In this document: positions 20,107-29,431 of the stretch, one piece after another
Layout: each line of letters begins with the position of its first letter
Position numbering within the stretch: position 1 is the first letter of the stretch
Assembly: GCF_011516645.4 (NCBI RefSeq)
Contig: NZ_CP088285.1
Coordinates: 6,404,501-6,468,500 of the forward strand
Source of the DNA: Bradyrhizobium septentrionale
GTDB taxonomy: Bacteria; Pseudomonadota; Alphaproteobacteria; Rhizobiales; Xanthobacteraceae
Direction: 5' to 3'
Length of the DNA stretch: 64,000 nucleotides
Made by a program: the position numbers and the translations under genes
The notes under the pieces: generated by a model
The model's database searches: none
The model's input: only the letters and a program-made list of their open reading frames with translations
Told to the model about the DNA's origin: nothing

Positions 20107-20819
20107 ATCAGGCGCTCGCAGTGATCCGAAGGACCGGGATGCGCGACATCATTGCGGGCGCCCGTGCATTGATCTTCGACGTCGATGGCACGCTGGCCGA
20201 AACCGAGGAGGTGCACCGTCGCGCCTTCAACGAGGCGTTTGCCGAGGCAGGCCTCGACTGGTTCTGGGATCAGGTCACCTACGCGCGGCTGCTCCGCGTC
20301 GCCGGAGGCAAGGAGCGCATCCGCGCGTTCGACCAGCGCAACGCGGTGCCGTCGCTGACATTCGCCGATATCGCGGACCTGCACCGGATCAAGACCGCGT
20401 GCTACGCCGCGCTGATAGCGGCGGGCGGCTGCCCGCTGCGGCCGGGCGTGAGAGCATTCCTCGGCGGTGCACGCCGCCGCGGCCAGCGGATGGCGATTGC
20501 GACCACGACCTCGCATGGCAATATCGATGCGCTGCTCTCGGTTGCGCTGGGGCTCGACTGGGCCGACCTGTTCGAGGCGATCGTTGCCGGCGATGACGTT
20601 CCGCGCAAGAAGCCGGCGCCAGACGTTTATGTCGAGGTCCTAGCCCGGCTTGGACTGGCGCCGTCGGATTGCATCGCCATCGAGGATTCCGGCAACGGCC
20701 TCGTTGCCGCGTCGCACGCGGGCATCCCCGTGGTCATCACCCGAAGCGCGTATTTCAGTGACGATGATTTCGCCGAGGCGCTGCTCGTCGTCGACGACCT
20801 CTCGGCGATCGACAAGTAA
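20103..20819 (+). CDS. cbbY: HAD-family sugar phosphatase CbbY (xylulose-1,5-bisphosphatase type)
   Basis: The gene encodes 238 residues. The HAD nucleophile motif is [20 protein letters not shown] (residues about 21-40), motif II is IATTTSHGN near 139, the lysine is in [12 protein letters not shown], and the metal-binding motif is [12 protein letters not shown] near 195. CbbY enzymes remove misfire products such as xylulose 1,5-bisphosphate that jam Rubisco, complementing CbbX. The start overlaps the cbbX stop by 4 bases. It is the last gene of the cbb operon; GCCCG/CGGGC repeats at about 20838-20855 may end the transcript. Confidence 0.92.
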   Translation: MNQALAVIRRTGMRDIIAGARALIFDVDGTLAETEEVHRRAFNEAFAEAGLDWFWDQVTYARLLRVAGGKERIRAFDQRNAVPSLTFADIADLHRIKTACYAALIAAGGCPLRPGVRAFLGGARRRGQRMAIATTTSHGNIDALLSVALGLDWADLFEAIVAGDDVPRKKPAPDVYVEVLARLGLAPSDCIAIEDSGNGLVAASHAGIPVVITRSAYFSDDDFAEALLVVDDLSAIDK

Positions 20820-21268
20820 GCTCAGCGCCGTGTCGTTCGGGCGGGTCTGCCCGGTACAGGTCACAAACAATGTGACTAGTCGGCGCATTTCTTCCGTGGA
20901 ATAGTACCGAAGTACCCCGCAAGAGGGTCGCCCTGCGCTGCCACACCACCTTGAACGCTGGTGGGGGGCGCACACGAATGAGCTTGGGAGACCGCGCCTC
21001 ATGATGCCTGAATCCACCGTTGCGCCCCCTTCAATTCCTTTGCTCGCAGGCGAGTGAAGCCGGCCGGTGCCGCGTGGACTGGCGATCGACGCGACGCGAG
21101 GGATGGTGGTGCCAGTCATGGGCTGCATCGACTTTTTCGCAACAAATCACCCTGACAACGGCGCAGATTCGGCCGTCGCGAGGTGGTATACCATATGCCG
21201 TGCTCGTCATGGTTGATACGCCAGCGACCGCAGCGCGGAAACCAATCCAGGAAGAAGGGGAGTGACGC
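20820..21268. other. 449-base gap between cbbY and chvE
   Basis: No convincing gene is seen here on either strand. It contains the dyad GTCACA-AACAA-TGTGAC (20860-20876), a weak CGGGC/GCCCG hairpin near 20840, and the perfect 10-base palindrome TGGTATACCA at 21184-21193, about 75 bases before chvE. The palindrome resembles FadR/GntR-type operators and is the best candidate control site for the sugar importer. Confidence 0.45.
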
Positions 21269-22336
21269 ATGTTCAGATTGAAGGTCTCGTTGATCGCGCT
21301 GGCGCTGGCAGGTCTCACCGCGGTCGCGCCGGACGCGCGCGCCCAGAGCAAGCCGACCATCGGCATCGCAATGCCGACCAAATCCTCGGCACGCTGGATC
21401 GACGACGGCAACAACATGGTCAAGGTGCTGAAGGAACGCGGCTACGGGACCGACCTGCAATATGCCGACGACGACATCCCGAACCAGCTCTCCCAGGTCG
21501 AGAACATGGTGACCAAGGGCGCCAAGGTGCTGGTCATCGCGGCGATCGACGGCACCACGCTGTCCGACGTGCTGAAGCAGGCCAAGGCCCAGGGCATCAC
21601 GGTGATCGCCTATGACCGCCTGATCCGGGACACGCCGAATGTGGACTATTACGCGACCTTCGACAATTTCCAGGTCGGCGTGCTGCAGGCACAGTCGATC
21701 GAGAAAGCGCTCGGGCTGAAGGACGGCAAGGGGCCGTTCAACATCGAGCTGTTCGGCGGCTCGCCCGACGACAACAACGCCTACTTCTTCTACGACGGCG
21801 CGATGTCGGTGCTGAAGCCCTATATCGACAGCGGCAAGCTCGTGGTCGGCAGCGGCCAGACGGGCATGGGCAAGGTCGCAACCCTGCGCTGGGACGGCGC
21901 GACCGCGCAGGCCCGCATGGACAATCTGCTCAGCGCCTTCTACGGCAAGAAGCGCGTCGATGCGGTGCTGTCGCCCTATGACGGCCTGTCGATCGGCATC
22001 ATCTCCTCGCTGAAGGGCGTCGGCTACGGCAGCAAGGACCAGCCGATGCCGTTCGTCAGCGGCCAGGATGCCGAGGTGCCCTCGATCAAGGCGATGCTGC
22101 GCGGCGAGCAATACTCGACCATCTTCAAGGACACCCGCGATCTCGCCAAGGTCACGGCCGACATGGTCGATGCCGTGCTGAGCAAGAAGGAGGTCAGCGT
22201 CAACGACACCAAGACCTATAACAACGGAGTCAAGGTGGTTCCGTCCTATCTGCTGAAGCCGGTCGTGGTGGATAAGACCAATTGGGAGAAAGTCCTGATT
22301 GACAGCGGCTACTACAAGCGCTCGCAATTCGACTAG
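21269..22336 (+). CDS. chvE: Periplasmic multiple-sugar-binding protein ChvE
   Basis: This is a 355-residue type I periplasmic binding protein of the ChvE/XylF/MglB group. It has a signal peptide ([20 protein letters not shown], cut after ARAQ) and the opening [20 protein letters not shown], typical of Chv[21 protein letters not shown] and [18 protein letters not shown] line the sugar cleft. It delivers aldoses such as glucose, galactose, xylose or arabinose to GguAB; in Agrobacterium it also signals to VirA. GAAGAAGGGGAG lies upstream of the start. Downstream genes are the matching ATPase and permease. Confidence 0.92.
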   Translation: MFRLKVSLIALALAGLTAVAPDARAQSKPTIGIAMPTKSSARWIDDGNNMVKVLKERGYGTDLQYADDDIPNQLSQVENMVTKGAKVLVIAAIDGTTLSDVLKQAKAQGITVIAYDRLIRDTPNVDYYATFDNFQVGVLQAQSIEKALGLKDGKGPFNIELFGGSPDDNNAYFFYDGAMSVLKPYIDSGKLVVGSGQTGMGKVATLRWDGATAQARMDNLLSAFYGKKRVDAVLSPYDGLSIGIISSLKGVGYGSKDQPMPFVSGQDAEVPSIKAMLRGEQYSTIFKDTRDLAKVTADMVDAVLSKKEVSVNDTKTYNNGVKVVPSYLLKPVVVDKTNWEKVLIDSGYYKRSQFD

Positions 22337-22384
22337 AGCATGATCCGGAAAAGTGCTTAGCGGTTTTCCGAAAAGATCATGCTC
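22336..22384. repeat. 49-base palindromic repeat, copy 2
   Basis: The element starts at the last base of the chvE stop codon. Its termini GAGCATGATC and GATCATGCTC are perfect inverted repeats. It matches copy 1 (9035-9083) at 45 of 49 positions. Lying between the binding-protein and ATPase genes of one operon, it could form an mRNA hairpin that stabilises the upstream chvE message. Confidence 0.8.
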
Positions 22385-22459
22385 AAACAAGAGGCCAAGC
22401 TGGCGGGTGAGCGGCTACCGATAACGCCGAGACCGATCGACGCTGCGGGACACGATCTG

Positions 22460-24040
22460 ATGACGGCGATGCTTGAGATGCGTGACGTCAGCAAGAGCTT
22501 TGCCGGCGTGCAGGCATTGCGCGACGTCAACTTCACCGTGGAGGCCGGGCAGATCCATGCCCTGGTCGGCGAGAACGGGGCCGGCAAGTCGACCCTGATG
22601 AAGGTGCTGAGCGGGGTCTATCCCGCCGGCAGCTATGAAGGGTCGATCCTGTTCGACGGTGAGGAGCGCCGGTTCCGCGACATCAACGACTCCGAGGCGC
22701 TGGGGATCATCATCATCCACCAGGAGCTGGCGCTGATCCCGCTGATGTCGATCGCCGAGAACATCTTCCTGTCGCGCGCGCCGTCGCGGTTCGGGGTGAT
22801 CGACCGCGATGCGGTGTACCGGCGGACCGCGGAGCTGCTGACCCAGGTCGGCCTGCGGGAATCGCCTGATACTCTGGTCACCGATCTTGGCGTCGGCAAG
22901 CAGCAGCTCGTCGAGATCGCCAAGGCGTTGTCGAAGCAGGTGCGCCTGCTGATCCTGGACGAGCCGACCGCGAGCCTCAACGAGGCTGACAGCGCTGCGC
23001 TGCTGGACCGGTTGCTGGCATTCCGCGCGCAGGGCATCGCTTCGATCCTGATCTCGCACAAGCTGAACGAGGTCGCGCGCGTCGCCGACCGCATTACGGT
23101 GCTGCGCGACGGCCGCACCGTCGACAGCCTCGATTGCCGGATAGAGCAGGTCGACGAGGACCGGATCATCCGCAGCATGGTCAACCGCGATCTCGCGCAC
23201 CGCTTCCCCGAGCGGAAGGTTGCGATCGGCGATCCCGCGATGACGGTGGAGAACTGGTCGGTGTATCACCCGCTGCACACCGGGAGACAGGTGATCAAGA
23301 ACGTCGATTTCAAGGTGCGCCGCGGCGAGGTGGTCGGCATCGCCGGCCTGATGGGCGCCGGCCGTACCGAGTTCGCCATGAGCCTGTTCGGCCGGGCCTG
23401 GGGCTACAATATCTCCGGCCGGATCAGCCTCGACGGACGCGACGCCAACCTTGCCAGCGTGCCGGCGGCGATCCATGCCGGCCTTGCCTATGTCACCGAG
23501 GACCGCAAGCAGCTCGGGTTGCTTCTGGCCGACGACGTCCGCAAGAATGTGACGCTGGCGAGCCTTCGCCAGGTGTCGGATCGTGGCGTGATCGACGATG
23601 TGGTCGAGCTGAAGGCCGCGAGCGACTACCGCAACCGGATGCGGATCCGCTGTTCTGACGTCTATCAGGAGGCCGGGCAGCTCTCCGGCGGCAACCAGCA
23701 GAAGGTGGTGCTGTCGAAATGGCTGATGACCGATCCGCAGGTGCTGCTGCTGGACGAGCCGACCCGCGGCATCGACGTCGGGGCAAAATACGAGATTTAT
23801 TGTATCATCAACGAGCTCGCGGAGGCCGGCAAGGGGGTCGTGGTGATCTCGTCGGAGATGCCGGAATTGCTCGGCATCTGCGACCGGATTTGCGTGATGA
23901 ATGACGGCGCCTTCGTCGGCGAGTTCGCGAAGGACGACGCGACGCAGGAGAAGATCATGCGCGCCATCATGCGCAATGTCAGGATGTCCGGAACCAGTGC
24001 CCATGGCGGCGAGGCGCGGGCGGGAGACGGAGCACAATGA
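22460..24040 (+). CDS. gguA: Sugar ABC transporter ATP-binding protein GguA (tandem ATPase)
   Basis: The protein has 526 residues with two fused ABC domains, the layout of monosaccharide importers (MglA/XylG/GguA). Domain 1 has Walker A VGENGAGKSTLMKVLSG near 37 and Walker B LLILDEPTASLNEAD near 165. Domain 2 has a degenerate Walker A (IAGLMGAGRTEFAMSLFG), signature LSGGNQQKVVLSKWL and Walker B VLLLDEPTRGIDVGAKYE near 430. The start at 22460 gives the usual N-terminus MLEMRDVSKSFAGVQAL with little lead; 22469 is an alternative. Its stop overlaps the gguB start (ATGA). Confidence 0.92.
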   Translation: MTAMLEMRDVSKSFAGVQALRDVNFTVEAGQIHALVGENGAGKSTLMKVLSGVYPAGSYEGSILFDGEERRFRDINDSEALGIIIIHQELALIPLMSIAENIFLSRAPSRFGVIDRDAVYRRTAELLTQVGLRESPDTLVTDLGVGKQQLVEIAKALSKQVRLLILDEPTASLNEADSAALLDRLLAFRAQGIASILISHKLNEVARVADRITVLRDGRTVDSLDCRIEQVDEDRIIRSMVNRDLAHRFPERKVAIGDPAMTVENWSVYHPLHTGRQVIKNVDFKVRRGEVVGIAGLMGAGRTEFAMSLFGRAWGYNISGRISLDGRDANLASVPAAIHAGLAYVTEDRKQLGLLLADDVRKNVTLASLRQVSDRGVIDDVVELKAASDYRNRMRIRCSDVYQEAGQLSGGNQQKVVLSKWLMTDPQVLLLDEPTRGIDVGAKYEIYCIINELAEAGKGVVVISSEMPELLGICDRICVMNDGAFVGEFAKDDATQEKIMRAIMRNVRMSGTSAHGGEARAGDGAQ

Positions 24041-25227
24041 CCGACAAGACGGTGTCACTTCCCGAGACCCCCAAGCATTCCGGCTTCATCAAGAACAACC
24101 TGCGCAATTACGGCATGCTGCTGTCGTTGCTCGCGATCATGCTGTTCTTCGAGATCGTGACCGACGGCACGCTGTTGCAGCCGGTCAATCTCACCAATCT
24201 CGTGCTGCAGAACAGCTACATCGTGATCATGGCGCTCGGCATGCTGCTCGTGATCGTCACCGGGCATATCGACCTGTCGGTTGGCTCGGTCGCGGGGTTC
24301 GTCGGCGCGGTCGCGGCCGTGCTGATGGTGAGCTACCATGTCGACTACCCGACCGCCTTCATCGTCTGTCTGCTGGTCGGTGCCGCGATCGGCGCGGCGC
24401 AGGGCTACTGGGTGGCCTATTTCAAGATTCCGTCCTTCATCGTGACGCTGGCGGGCATGCTGGTGTTCAAGGGCCTTGCGCTCGCGGTGCTGCAGGGGCG
24501 GTCGGTCGGGCCGTTTCCGCCGACCTTCCAGAAGCTGTCGTCCGGCTTCATCCCCGAGCTGTTTCCGAGTGCCGGCACGCTCTATCCGACCTCGCTGCTG
24601 ATCGGCGTCGTGCTGGCGTTCGCGCTGGTATGGGCGAGCGCCAAGAGCCGGACGCGCGAGCAGTCGCACGGCATCGAGGTCGAGCCCTACGCGTTCTTCA
24701 TTGCCAAGAGCATCGTGCTGGCCGGTGCGGTGCTCTATTTCACCTATCTGCTCGCCTCGTATCGCGGCCTGCCGAACGTGCTCGTCATCATCACGGTGCT
24801 GATCGCGCTCTACGGTTTTGTGGCGCGGCGGACGGTGATCGGCCGGCAGATCTATGCCGTCGGCGGCAACGCCAAGGCTGCGTCGCTGTCGGGCGTCAAG
24901 ACCGAACGGCTGACCTTCTTCACCTTCGTCAACATGGGCGTGCTGGCGGCGCTGGCCGGGCTGGTGTTCGCAGCCCGGCTCAACACCGCGACGCCCAAGG
25001 CCGGGCTCGGCTTCGAGCTGGACGTGATCGCCGCTTGCTTCATCGGCGGCGCCTCGGCCTATGGCGGCGTCGGCCGGGTCGGCGGCGCGGTGGTCGGTGC
25101 CATGATCATGGGGGTGATGAACAACGGCATGTCGATCCTCGGTATCGGCATCGATTATCAGCAAGTGATCAAGGGCCTCGTGCTGCTCGGCGCCGTCTGC
25201 ATCGATGTCTACAATCAGCGCCGGTGA
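24037..25227 (+). CDS. gguB: Sugar ABC transporter permease GguB
   Basis: This is a 396-residue inner-membrane permease of the BPD_transp_2 family with about 10 spans. Hallmarks are the VIVTGHIDLSVGSVAGFVGA stretch near 80, the TVIGRQIYAVGGNAKAASLSG motif near 268 and the C-terminal GGVGRVGGAVVGAMIMGVMNN. It forms the channel for sugars delivered by ChvE and powered by GguA. It overlaps gguA by 4 bases. The complete three-gene importer directly follows the CO2-fixation operon. Confidence 0.93.
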   Translation: MTDKTVSLPETPKHSGFIKNNLRNYGMLLSLLAIMLFFEIVTDGTLLQPVNLTNLVLQNSYIVIMALGMLLVIVTGHIDLSVGSVAGFVGAVAAVLMVSYHVDYPTAFIVCLLVGAAIGAAQGYWVAYFKIPSFIVTLAGMLVFKGLALAVLQGRSVGPFPPTFQKLSSGFIPELFPSAGTLYPTSLLIGVVLAFALVWASAKSRTREQSHGIEVEPYAFFIAKSIVLAGAVLYFTYLLASYRGLPNVLVIITVLIALYGFVARRTVIGRQIYAVGGNAKAASLSGVKTERLTFFTFVNMGVLAALAGLVFAARLNTATPKAGLGFELDVIAACFIGGASAYGGVGRVGGAVVGAMIMGVMNNGMSILGIGIDYQQVIKGLVLLGAVCIDVYNQRR

Positions 25228-25284
25228 CTGCCACGCAGTCACACTTCCACGATAGGATGCCGGCGCAACGCAGGAGGATACCGC

Positions 25285-26117
25285 GTGAAACTGTCTCATG
25301 CCGATGCGCTGAACGTCGGAAACATCCTCGCCGAGGTCGGCCGCAGCGAGATCATGCCGCGGTTCCGCCGCGTGCGGGAGATCGAGGTCCGTACCAAGAC
25401 ATCGGCGTTCGACGTGGTCACCGAAGCCGATGAACTTGCCGAGCAGGCGATATCGGCGGCGCTGCTCCGGGCTTTCCCGAATGCGGTCGTGATCGGCGAG
25501 GAAGCGACGTCGCGCGATCCGGCCGCGCTCGATCAGGTCGGAACCGCGGAGCTTGCCTTCATCATCGATCCGATCGACGGCACGCGGAACTTCACCTCGA
25601 GCCTGCCGCTGTTCTGCACCATGGTGGCCGCCACCATGCGGGGCGAGATCGTGTTCGGCGCGATCCATGATCCTGTGAGCAACGACACGGCATTCGCGCT
25701 GCGCGGCGAGGGCGCGTGGCTCGAGATGCCGGACGGCAGGCGGCATGATCTGAAAGTGGCGCCGGCAGTGCCGGTCAAGCAGATGGACGCGGTGGTCGGC
25801 GTCAACTTCCTGCCGGAGCCGCTGCGCACGATTGTCGCCGGCAACCTTTCAGGCTTGGCGCCAGTGCCTGGCTCCGATGTGCCGCGCACGAGTATCGCAT
25901 GGCGGCGTCCGGCCATTGCCATTTGCTGTTCTACAACAAGCTGATGCCGTGGGATCATGCCGCCGGCTGGCTGTTGCATCGCGAGGCCGGCGGCTACAGC
26001 GCGCATTTCGACGGATCTCCGTACAAGCCGGTCAACCTGACGGGCGGCCTGCTCTGTGCGCCCGACGAAGAGAGTTGGCATGCGGCACAGCAGGCAATCC
26101 TGACGCCGGCCGGATAG
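25285..26117 (+). pseudogene. Inositol-monophosphatase-family protein, interrupted by a frameshift
   Basis: The first frame (25285 to about 25880) carries an N-terminal helical part, VVIGEEATSRDP (motif with metal-ligand glutamate) and FIIDPIDGTRNFTSSLP (the DPxDGT active site, near residue 93). The second frame (about 25860-26117) continues without a gap in family sequence: LRCAAHEYRMAASGHCHLLF, then NKLMPWDHAAGWLLHREAGG with the WDxAAG metal motif. The shift fits one missing base within about 25860-25880. The intact protein would be about 277 residues, a sugar- or nucleotide-phosphatase. It lies 57 bases after gguB and may belong to that operon. True inactivation versus sequence error is open. 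Confidence 0.8.
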
Positions 26118-26153
26118 GGGTTTGACCTGCGCTTGTGTGTCCCCATACTCGCT

Positions 26154-26285
26154 GTCGTCCCTGCGGAAGCAGGGACCCATAACCACAGGACTGCATTGTT
26201 GAAGAAGGCTGTAGCCCCAGCGCCGCAAGGCAATTGGCATTCGTGGTTATGGGTCCCGGGTCGCGCTTCGCTTGCCCGGGACGAC
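26154..26285. repeat. Nested palindromic repeat block
   Basis: Outer arms GTCGTCCC (26154-26161) and GGGACGAC (26278-26285) enclose GGGACCCATAACCAC (26172-26186), which pairs perfectly over 15 bases with 26243-26257. Local hairpins are CCCTGC-GGAA-GCAGGG (26159-26174) and CCCGGG...CCCGGG (26255-26280). Overlapping alternative pairings suggest a dispersed repeat, of a type I recall from bradyrhizobial genomes. Confidence 0.75.
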
Positions 26286-26383
26286 GCGGAATGTGTGGTG
26301 CGGCTTGTGAGTCATACGTCCGCATTCTCGCGACATGATTTGTCCGAGCTTTGCATTTCGTTTCGCCGCTCTGAGAGCAGAGG

Positions 26384-26489
26384 GCGCAGGGAAAGCCGGG
26401 TGCCGATCGCACCCATGGGTCCGGTGCAACAAAAAGCACCGGAGGTAGGACCACAGGTGTAACCGGGAACATCCCGGCTTTCCCTGCGC
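26384..26489. repeat. Clover-like structured repeat closed by a 17-bp perfect stem
   Basis: GCGCAGGGAAAGCCGGG (26384-26400) pairs exactly with CCCGGCTTTCCCTGCGC (26473-26489). Inside lie hairpins GGGTGC/GCACCC (26398-26414) and GGTCC-GGTGC with GCACC-GG...GGACC (26418-26452). This is the form of a structured RNA or a folding repeat. Strand and transcription are unknown. Confidence 0.65.
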
Positions 26490-26546
26490 GATGGTTTTAC
26501 GGCTTACTTCGTGCTCTCCCCGGCGAGACTGGGCTTGTTTGTCACC

Positions 26547-26583
26547 GTCTCCGCAAAAACGCTTTCGCGTTTTGCGGGGAGAC
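26547..26583. repeat. Long AT/GC hairpin
   Basis: GTCTCCGCAAAA pairs with TTTTGCGGGGAGAC around an inner GCG-TTTC-GCG-like loop, giving a very stable stem. It follows the clover-like block and may be part of the same repeat or end a transcript from it. It lacks a clear U-tract on either strand. Confidence 0.55.
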
Positions 26584-26795
26584 ACCGGCCGCTAGGGCGT
26601 CAGGACCACACGACTTCGCCGTCCGCATCAGTCACGTTCGTCAGTTGTGACGTCAGCGTCCACCGCATCTCACCACAACACCCGTGACGATGCGCAGCGC
26701 CCCTCGATCGGGTGAGACGGAGAATTCATACACCGAGTTGGGTGTTCAGATAAACCGAAATATTTTTGCTGCGGGGGCTTGCGCCGTCGGGCAAC

Positions 26796-28130
26796 TCAGT
26801 GATTGGCAATTTCGGCCGGAGCGTCAAAAACCGGCAGATGCCTGATGCGCCGCGCGACAAGTGCCATGAGCGCGGCGGCGGCGAGCGGCGCCAGTTGCAG
26901 GCCGTTGGCGCCCGCAGGCACCATGGCGAAGGGCGTCATGTAAAGCGCGGCGAGCGCGATGCGTTCATACGGCAGCCAGCCGTGCGCGAGCGCCTGCGCA
27001 ATCAGCCACGCGCCCGGGATCGCCAGGATCACCACCTCATAGCTGCCCAGGGATGGCACGCACAGGGCGGTCGCCGCGACCATCAGCGCGATCTCGGCGG
27101 CGCCGGCGGGCCGCTTCCGCAGCACCAGGATCAGAACTGATATAGCGACCGCGGCCGCAGCCACCTGAACGAGCCAGGCGGTGTTGCTCGATCCGCCGGC
27201 CAGCCTGATCGCGGCGTAGGGGCTCGCGAACTTCTCGAAACCGGGCTCGCCGCCGAGGCTCCAGGCGCTTGCCTCCGGCAGCACGGCAATGAATTTGATC
27301 CACGGTTCGATCCCGAAGCAGGCGGTGGCCGCCACGACAAGCACGAGCGTTGTTGCAGCCGCCGCTGCGAGCGCGCGCCAGCGCCGCGTCAGGATCAGCA
27401 CGAGCGGCGCAAGCAGGGCGACCTGCGGCTTGTAGCTGAAGCAGCCGAGCAGCACGCCCGCGATCACCGGATAGCGGTCCAGCGTCACCGCTGATCCGCC
27501 GAGCAGGGCCGCCGAGAATAGCGAGTTCTGTCCGAACAACGCGCACACCCAGACGCCGGGAAAAGCGAGAATGGGAACGACGGACCCGCCCTTGAGGATG
27601 GCTCTCACAGCGGCGGCATAGGCGGCGCCGGTCGCGACGATCCAGATGACAGCGGCGGTCGCAAAGGAAACCAGCGCGAAGGGCAGCCAGAACAGCAGTG
27701 ATGTCGGCGGATAGAAGAACGGTGCGTAGGTCTTCTGACCGAACAGCGCCGCTACGGCGGCGCGGCCCGTATCGCCATAGGCGTCGCCGGCGCGGCCCTC
27801 GAGCGCGAGTTTTGCCGCGGTCCAGAATGCCGCGAAGTCAGGGCCGACATCCATCGTCGGCGCAGCCCATGGGATGATCGCGATGCAGCCGATGAACAGC
27901 AGGAGAAAGACGCGGGTGAACGCCGTGACGCGATCAGCCGTGAGCCAGTCGGCCTCGCGTAACGCGGAAACCGGCGCGCCTGTGCCGGACGTCTGGCTGC
28001 TGGTTGCGCGCCGCGTCACGGCCCCCGGACCTACAGCATCCTGGGGCGTCGCGAGGTGACGCGTAGCATCGTCAGCGAAGGCCAGCCTATGTCCCTCGAG
28101 GCCCGACTTTTGCGACATCGGCCGCTTCAT
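26796..28130 (-). CDS. GT87-like (DUF2029) polyprenol-dependent membrane glycosyltransferase
   Basis: The protein has about 444 residues from ATG 28130 (alternatives 28118 and 28156; the frame is open to about 28376 without convincing sequence). It has about 9-11 membrane spans. DVGPDFAAFWTAAKLALEGR near residue 65 holds the conserved periplasmic Asp of GT87/GT-C enzymes. FFYPPTSLLFWLPFALV and FGQNSLFSAALLGG are typical family segments, as is FSYKPQVALLAPLVLIL. Such enzymes add mannose or other sugars from polyprenyl-phosphate donors; the acceptor is unknown. It sits alone between the repeat region and a LysR gene, all convergent with upstream genes. Confidence 0.75.
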   Translation of the reverse strand: MKRPMSQKSGLEGHRLAFADDATRHLATPQDAVGPGAVTRRATSSQTSGTGAPVSALREADWLTADRVTAFTRVFLLLFIGCIAIIPWAAPTMDVGPDFAAFWTAAKLALEGRAGDAYGDTGRAAVAALFGQKTYAPFFYPPTSLLFWLPFALVSFATAAVIWIVATGAAYAAAVRAILKGGSVVPILAFPGVWVCALFGQNSLFSAALLGGSAVTLDRYPVIAGVLLGCFSYKPQVALLAPLVLILTRRWRALAAAAATTLVLVVAATACFGIEPWIKFIAVLPEASAWSLGGEPGFEKFASPYAAIRLAGGSSNTAWLVQVAAAAVAISVLILVLRKRPAGAAEIALMVAATALCVPSLGSYEVVILAIPGAWLIAQALAHGWLPYERIALAALYMTPFAMVPAGANGLQLAPLAAAALMALVARRIRHLPVFDAPAEIANH

Positions 28131-28392
28131 CCCAATCGCGTCATGCACGCGCAACATTTGGATCAAATCGTCTAAGGTTGCGTAAACCCGGTCGCTGCAA
28201 TTGGCCGCGGCACGATCGGAACCCGTCGCGCGACATTGCGCTTGTCCGCGGCCTGTCACGCCGGGCATGGTAAAGGAACCCGCAACGCCGGCAGGTTCCG
28301 GGCTGGCAGGCGGACATCTTTGCCTGGCAACGGCAGGATCGCGCCGCCCCACCTGGATTTGGGCGGTTGCCGCCATCGTATGGCTGTGCCGG

Positions 28393-29322
28393 TTATCGCC
28401 GTGAGGCGCTCAGGAACAGCGGCCGGAAGATATCGAGAAATCCGGTCGCCGCCGGCGTCAGCGGACGGTTCTTCAGCCGCAGGATTCCGATCTTGCGGAC
28501 CAGCGGCGGCGAAACCAGCCGCTTGACCACGACGCCGCGCGGCGCGCGCGGCGGCAATGCCGACGCCGGAACGATCGAGATGCCGACATTGGCGCCGACG
28601 AAGTCGTAGAGCGTGCCGAACTGCTCGACGATGGTGCTGTGATTGAGCACGATGCCGTTCGTGGTCGCGACGCTGTCGATCTGCTTCCGCAGGCCCGAAC
28701 CAGTCGGTAGCGAGACGAAGGCTTCGTTGCGCAACTCGCGGAGGCTCAGGGTGCTCTTGTGTCGCAGCGGATGGCGCGAAGGCAGGATCGCGAAGCAGGA
28801 CTCTTCCACTGCGTCATCACTGACCACCTCCTGGCCCAGCGCGGTGACGTTGCCGACGCCAAAGTCGGCAAGGCCGCTGCGGACATCCTCATAGACCTCG
28901 CTGCCGAGGCCCTCGCGCAGGTGGATTTCGACGCCCGGATGCGCCTTCCGGTATTTCAGCACGGCCTCCGGCACCACGTGGTGGGTCAGTGACAACAGGC
29001 ACGAGATGATCAGGCGTCCCTTGATCTGATCGCCGAGCGCACGGGCATTGTCGACCTGGGCGCCGAGATCGGCGAGCAGGCGCTGCGTCGATGCGGTGAA
29101 TTCGCGGCCCGGTGCGGTCAGGATGACGTTGCGGGTCGAGCGCAGGAACAGCGAGACGCCGAGCTGCCGCTCGAGCTGAAGCACGAGGCGGCTGACCGCC
29201 GATTGCGTCATGCCGAGATCGGCCGCTGCCGCGGTGAAGCTACCATACACCGCAACCGAGTTGGCGGCGCGTAGATGTTTGAGGCTGACCTCGAACTGGC
29301 GTGGGCGACGCTGGCGCATCAT
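28393..29322 (-). CDS. LysR-family transcriptional regulator
   Basis: The protein has 309 residues. The helix-turn-helix is in VSLKHLRAANSVAVYGSFTA and DLGMTQSAVSRLVLQLERQL (residues about 12-55), and a type 2 periplasmic-binding-like effector domain follows (LLSLTHHVVPEAVLKYRKAH). ATGs at 29322 and 29319 are adjacent; the first is used. It is divergent from the CaiB/isomerase/CaiB operon across 109 bases, the standard LysR arrangement, and is the probable activator of that operon. The inducer is unknown. Confidence 0.88.
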   Translation of the reverse strand: MMRQRRPRQFEVSLKHLRAANSVAVYGSFTAAAADLGMTQSAVSRLVLQLERQLGVSLFLRSTRNVILTAPGREFTASTQRLLADLGAQVDNARALGDQIKGRLIISCLLSLTHHVVPEAVLKYRKAHPGVEIHLREGLGSEVYEDVRSGLADFGVGNVTALGQEVVSDDAVEESCFAILPSRHPLRHKSTLSLRELRNEAFVSLPTGSGLRKQIDSVATTNGIVLNHSTIVEQFGTLYDFVGANVGISIVPASALPPRAPRGVVVKRLVSPPLVRKIGILRLKNRPLTPAATGFLDIFRPLFLSASRR

Positions 29323-29431
29323 TCATTCCATTTTGGCATCAATAATCCAGATCGGAAAATATTTGACCTATATGGCCGCGGCGTCAACGATGAAGACAAC
29401 GACGGGGCGGTGAGCGGGAAGGGAATTCCGG

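Larger units (their letters stand above)
26118..26795. other. 678-base gene-free region rich in inverted repeats
   Basis: No frame on either strand looks like protein; the short open frames are arginine/serine-rich and cross the repeats. The stretch holds the palindromic block 26154-26285, the clover-like block 26384-26489 and the hairpin 26547-26583. A low-GC segment follows (about 26725-26775, with AAACCGAAATATTTTTGC). Confidence 0.7.

Noticed and set aside
26133..26585. Small hypothetical proteins within the repeat region
   Set aside because: The frames run through palindromes on both strands, lack ribosome-binding sites and have arginine/serine-rich composition.
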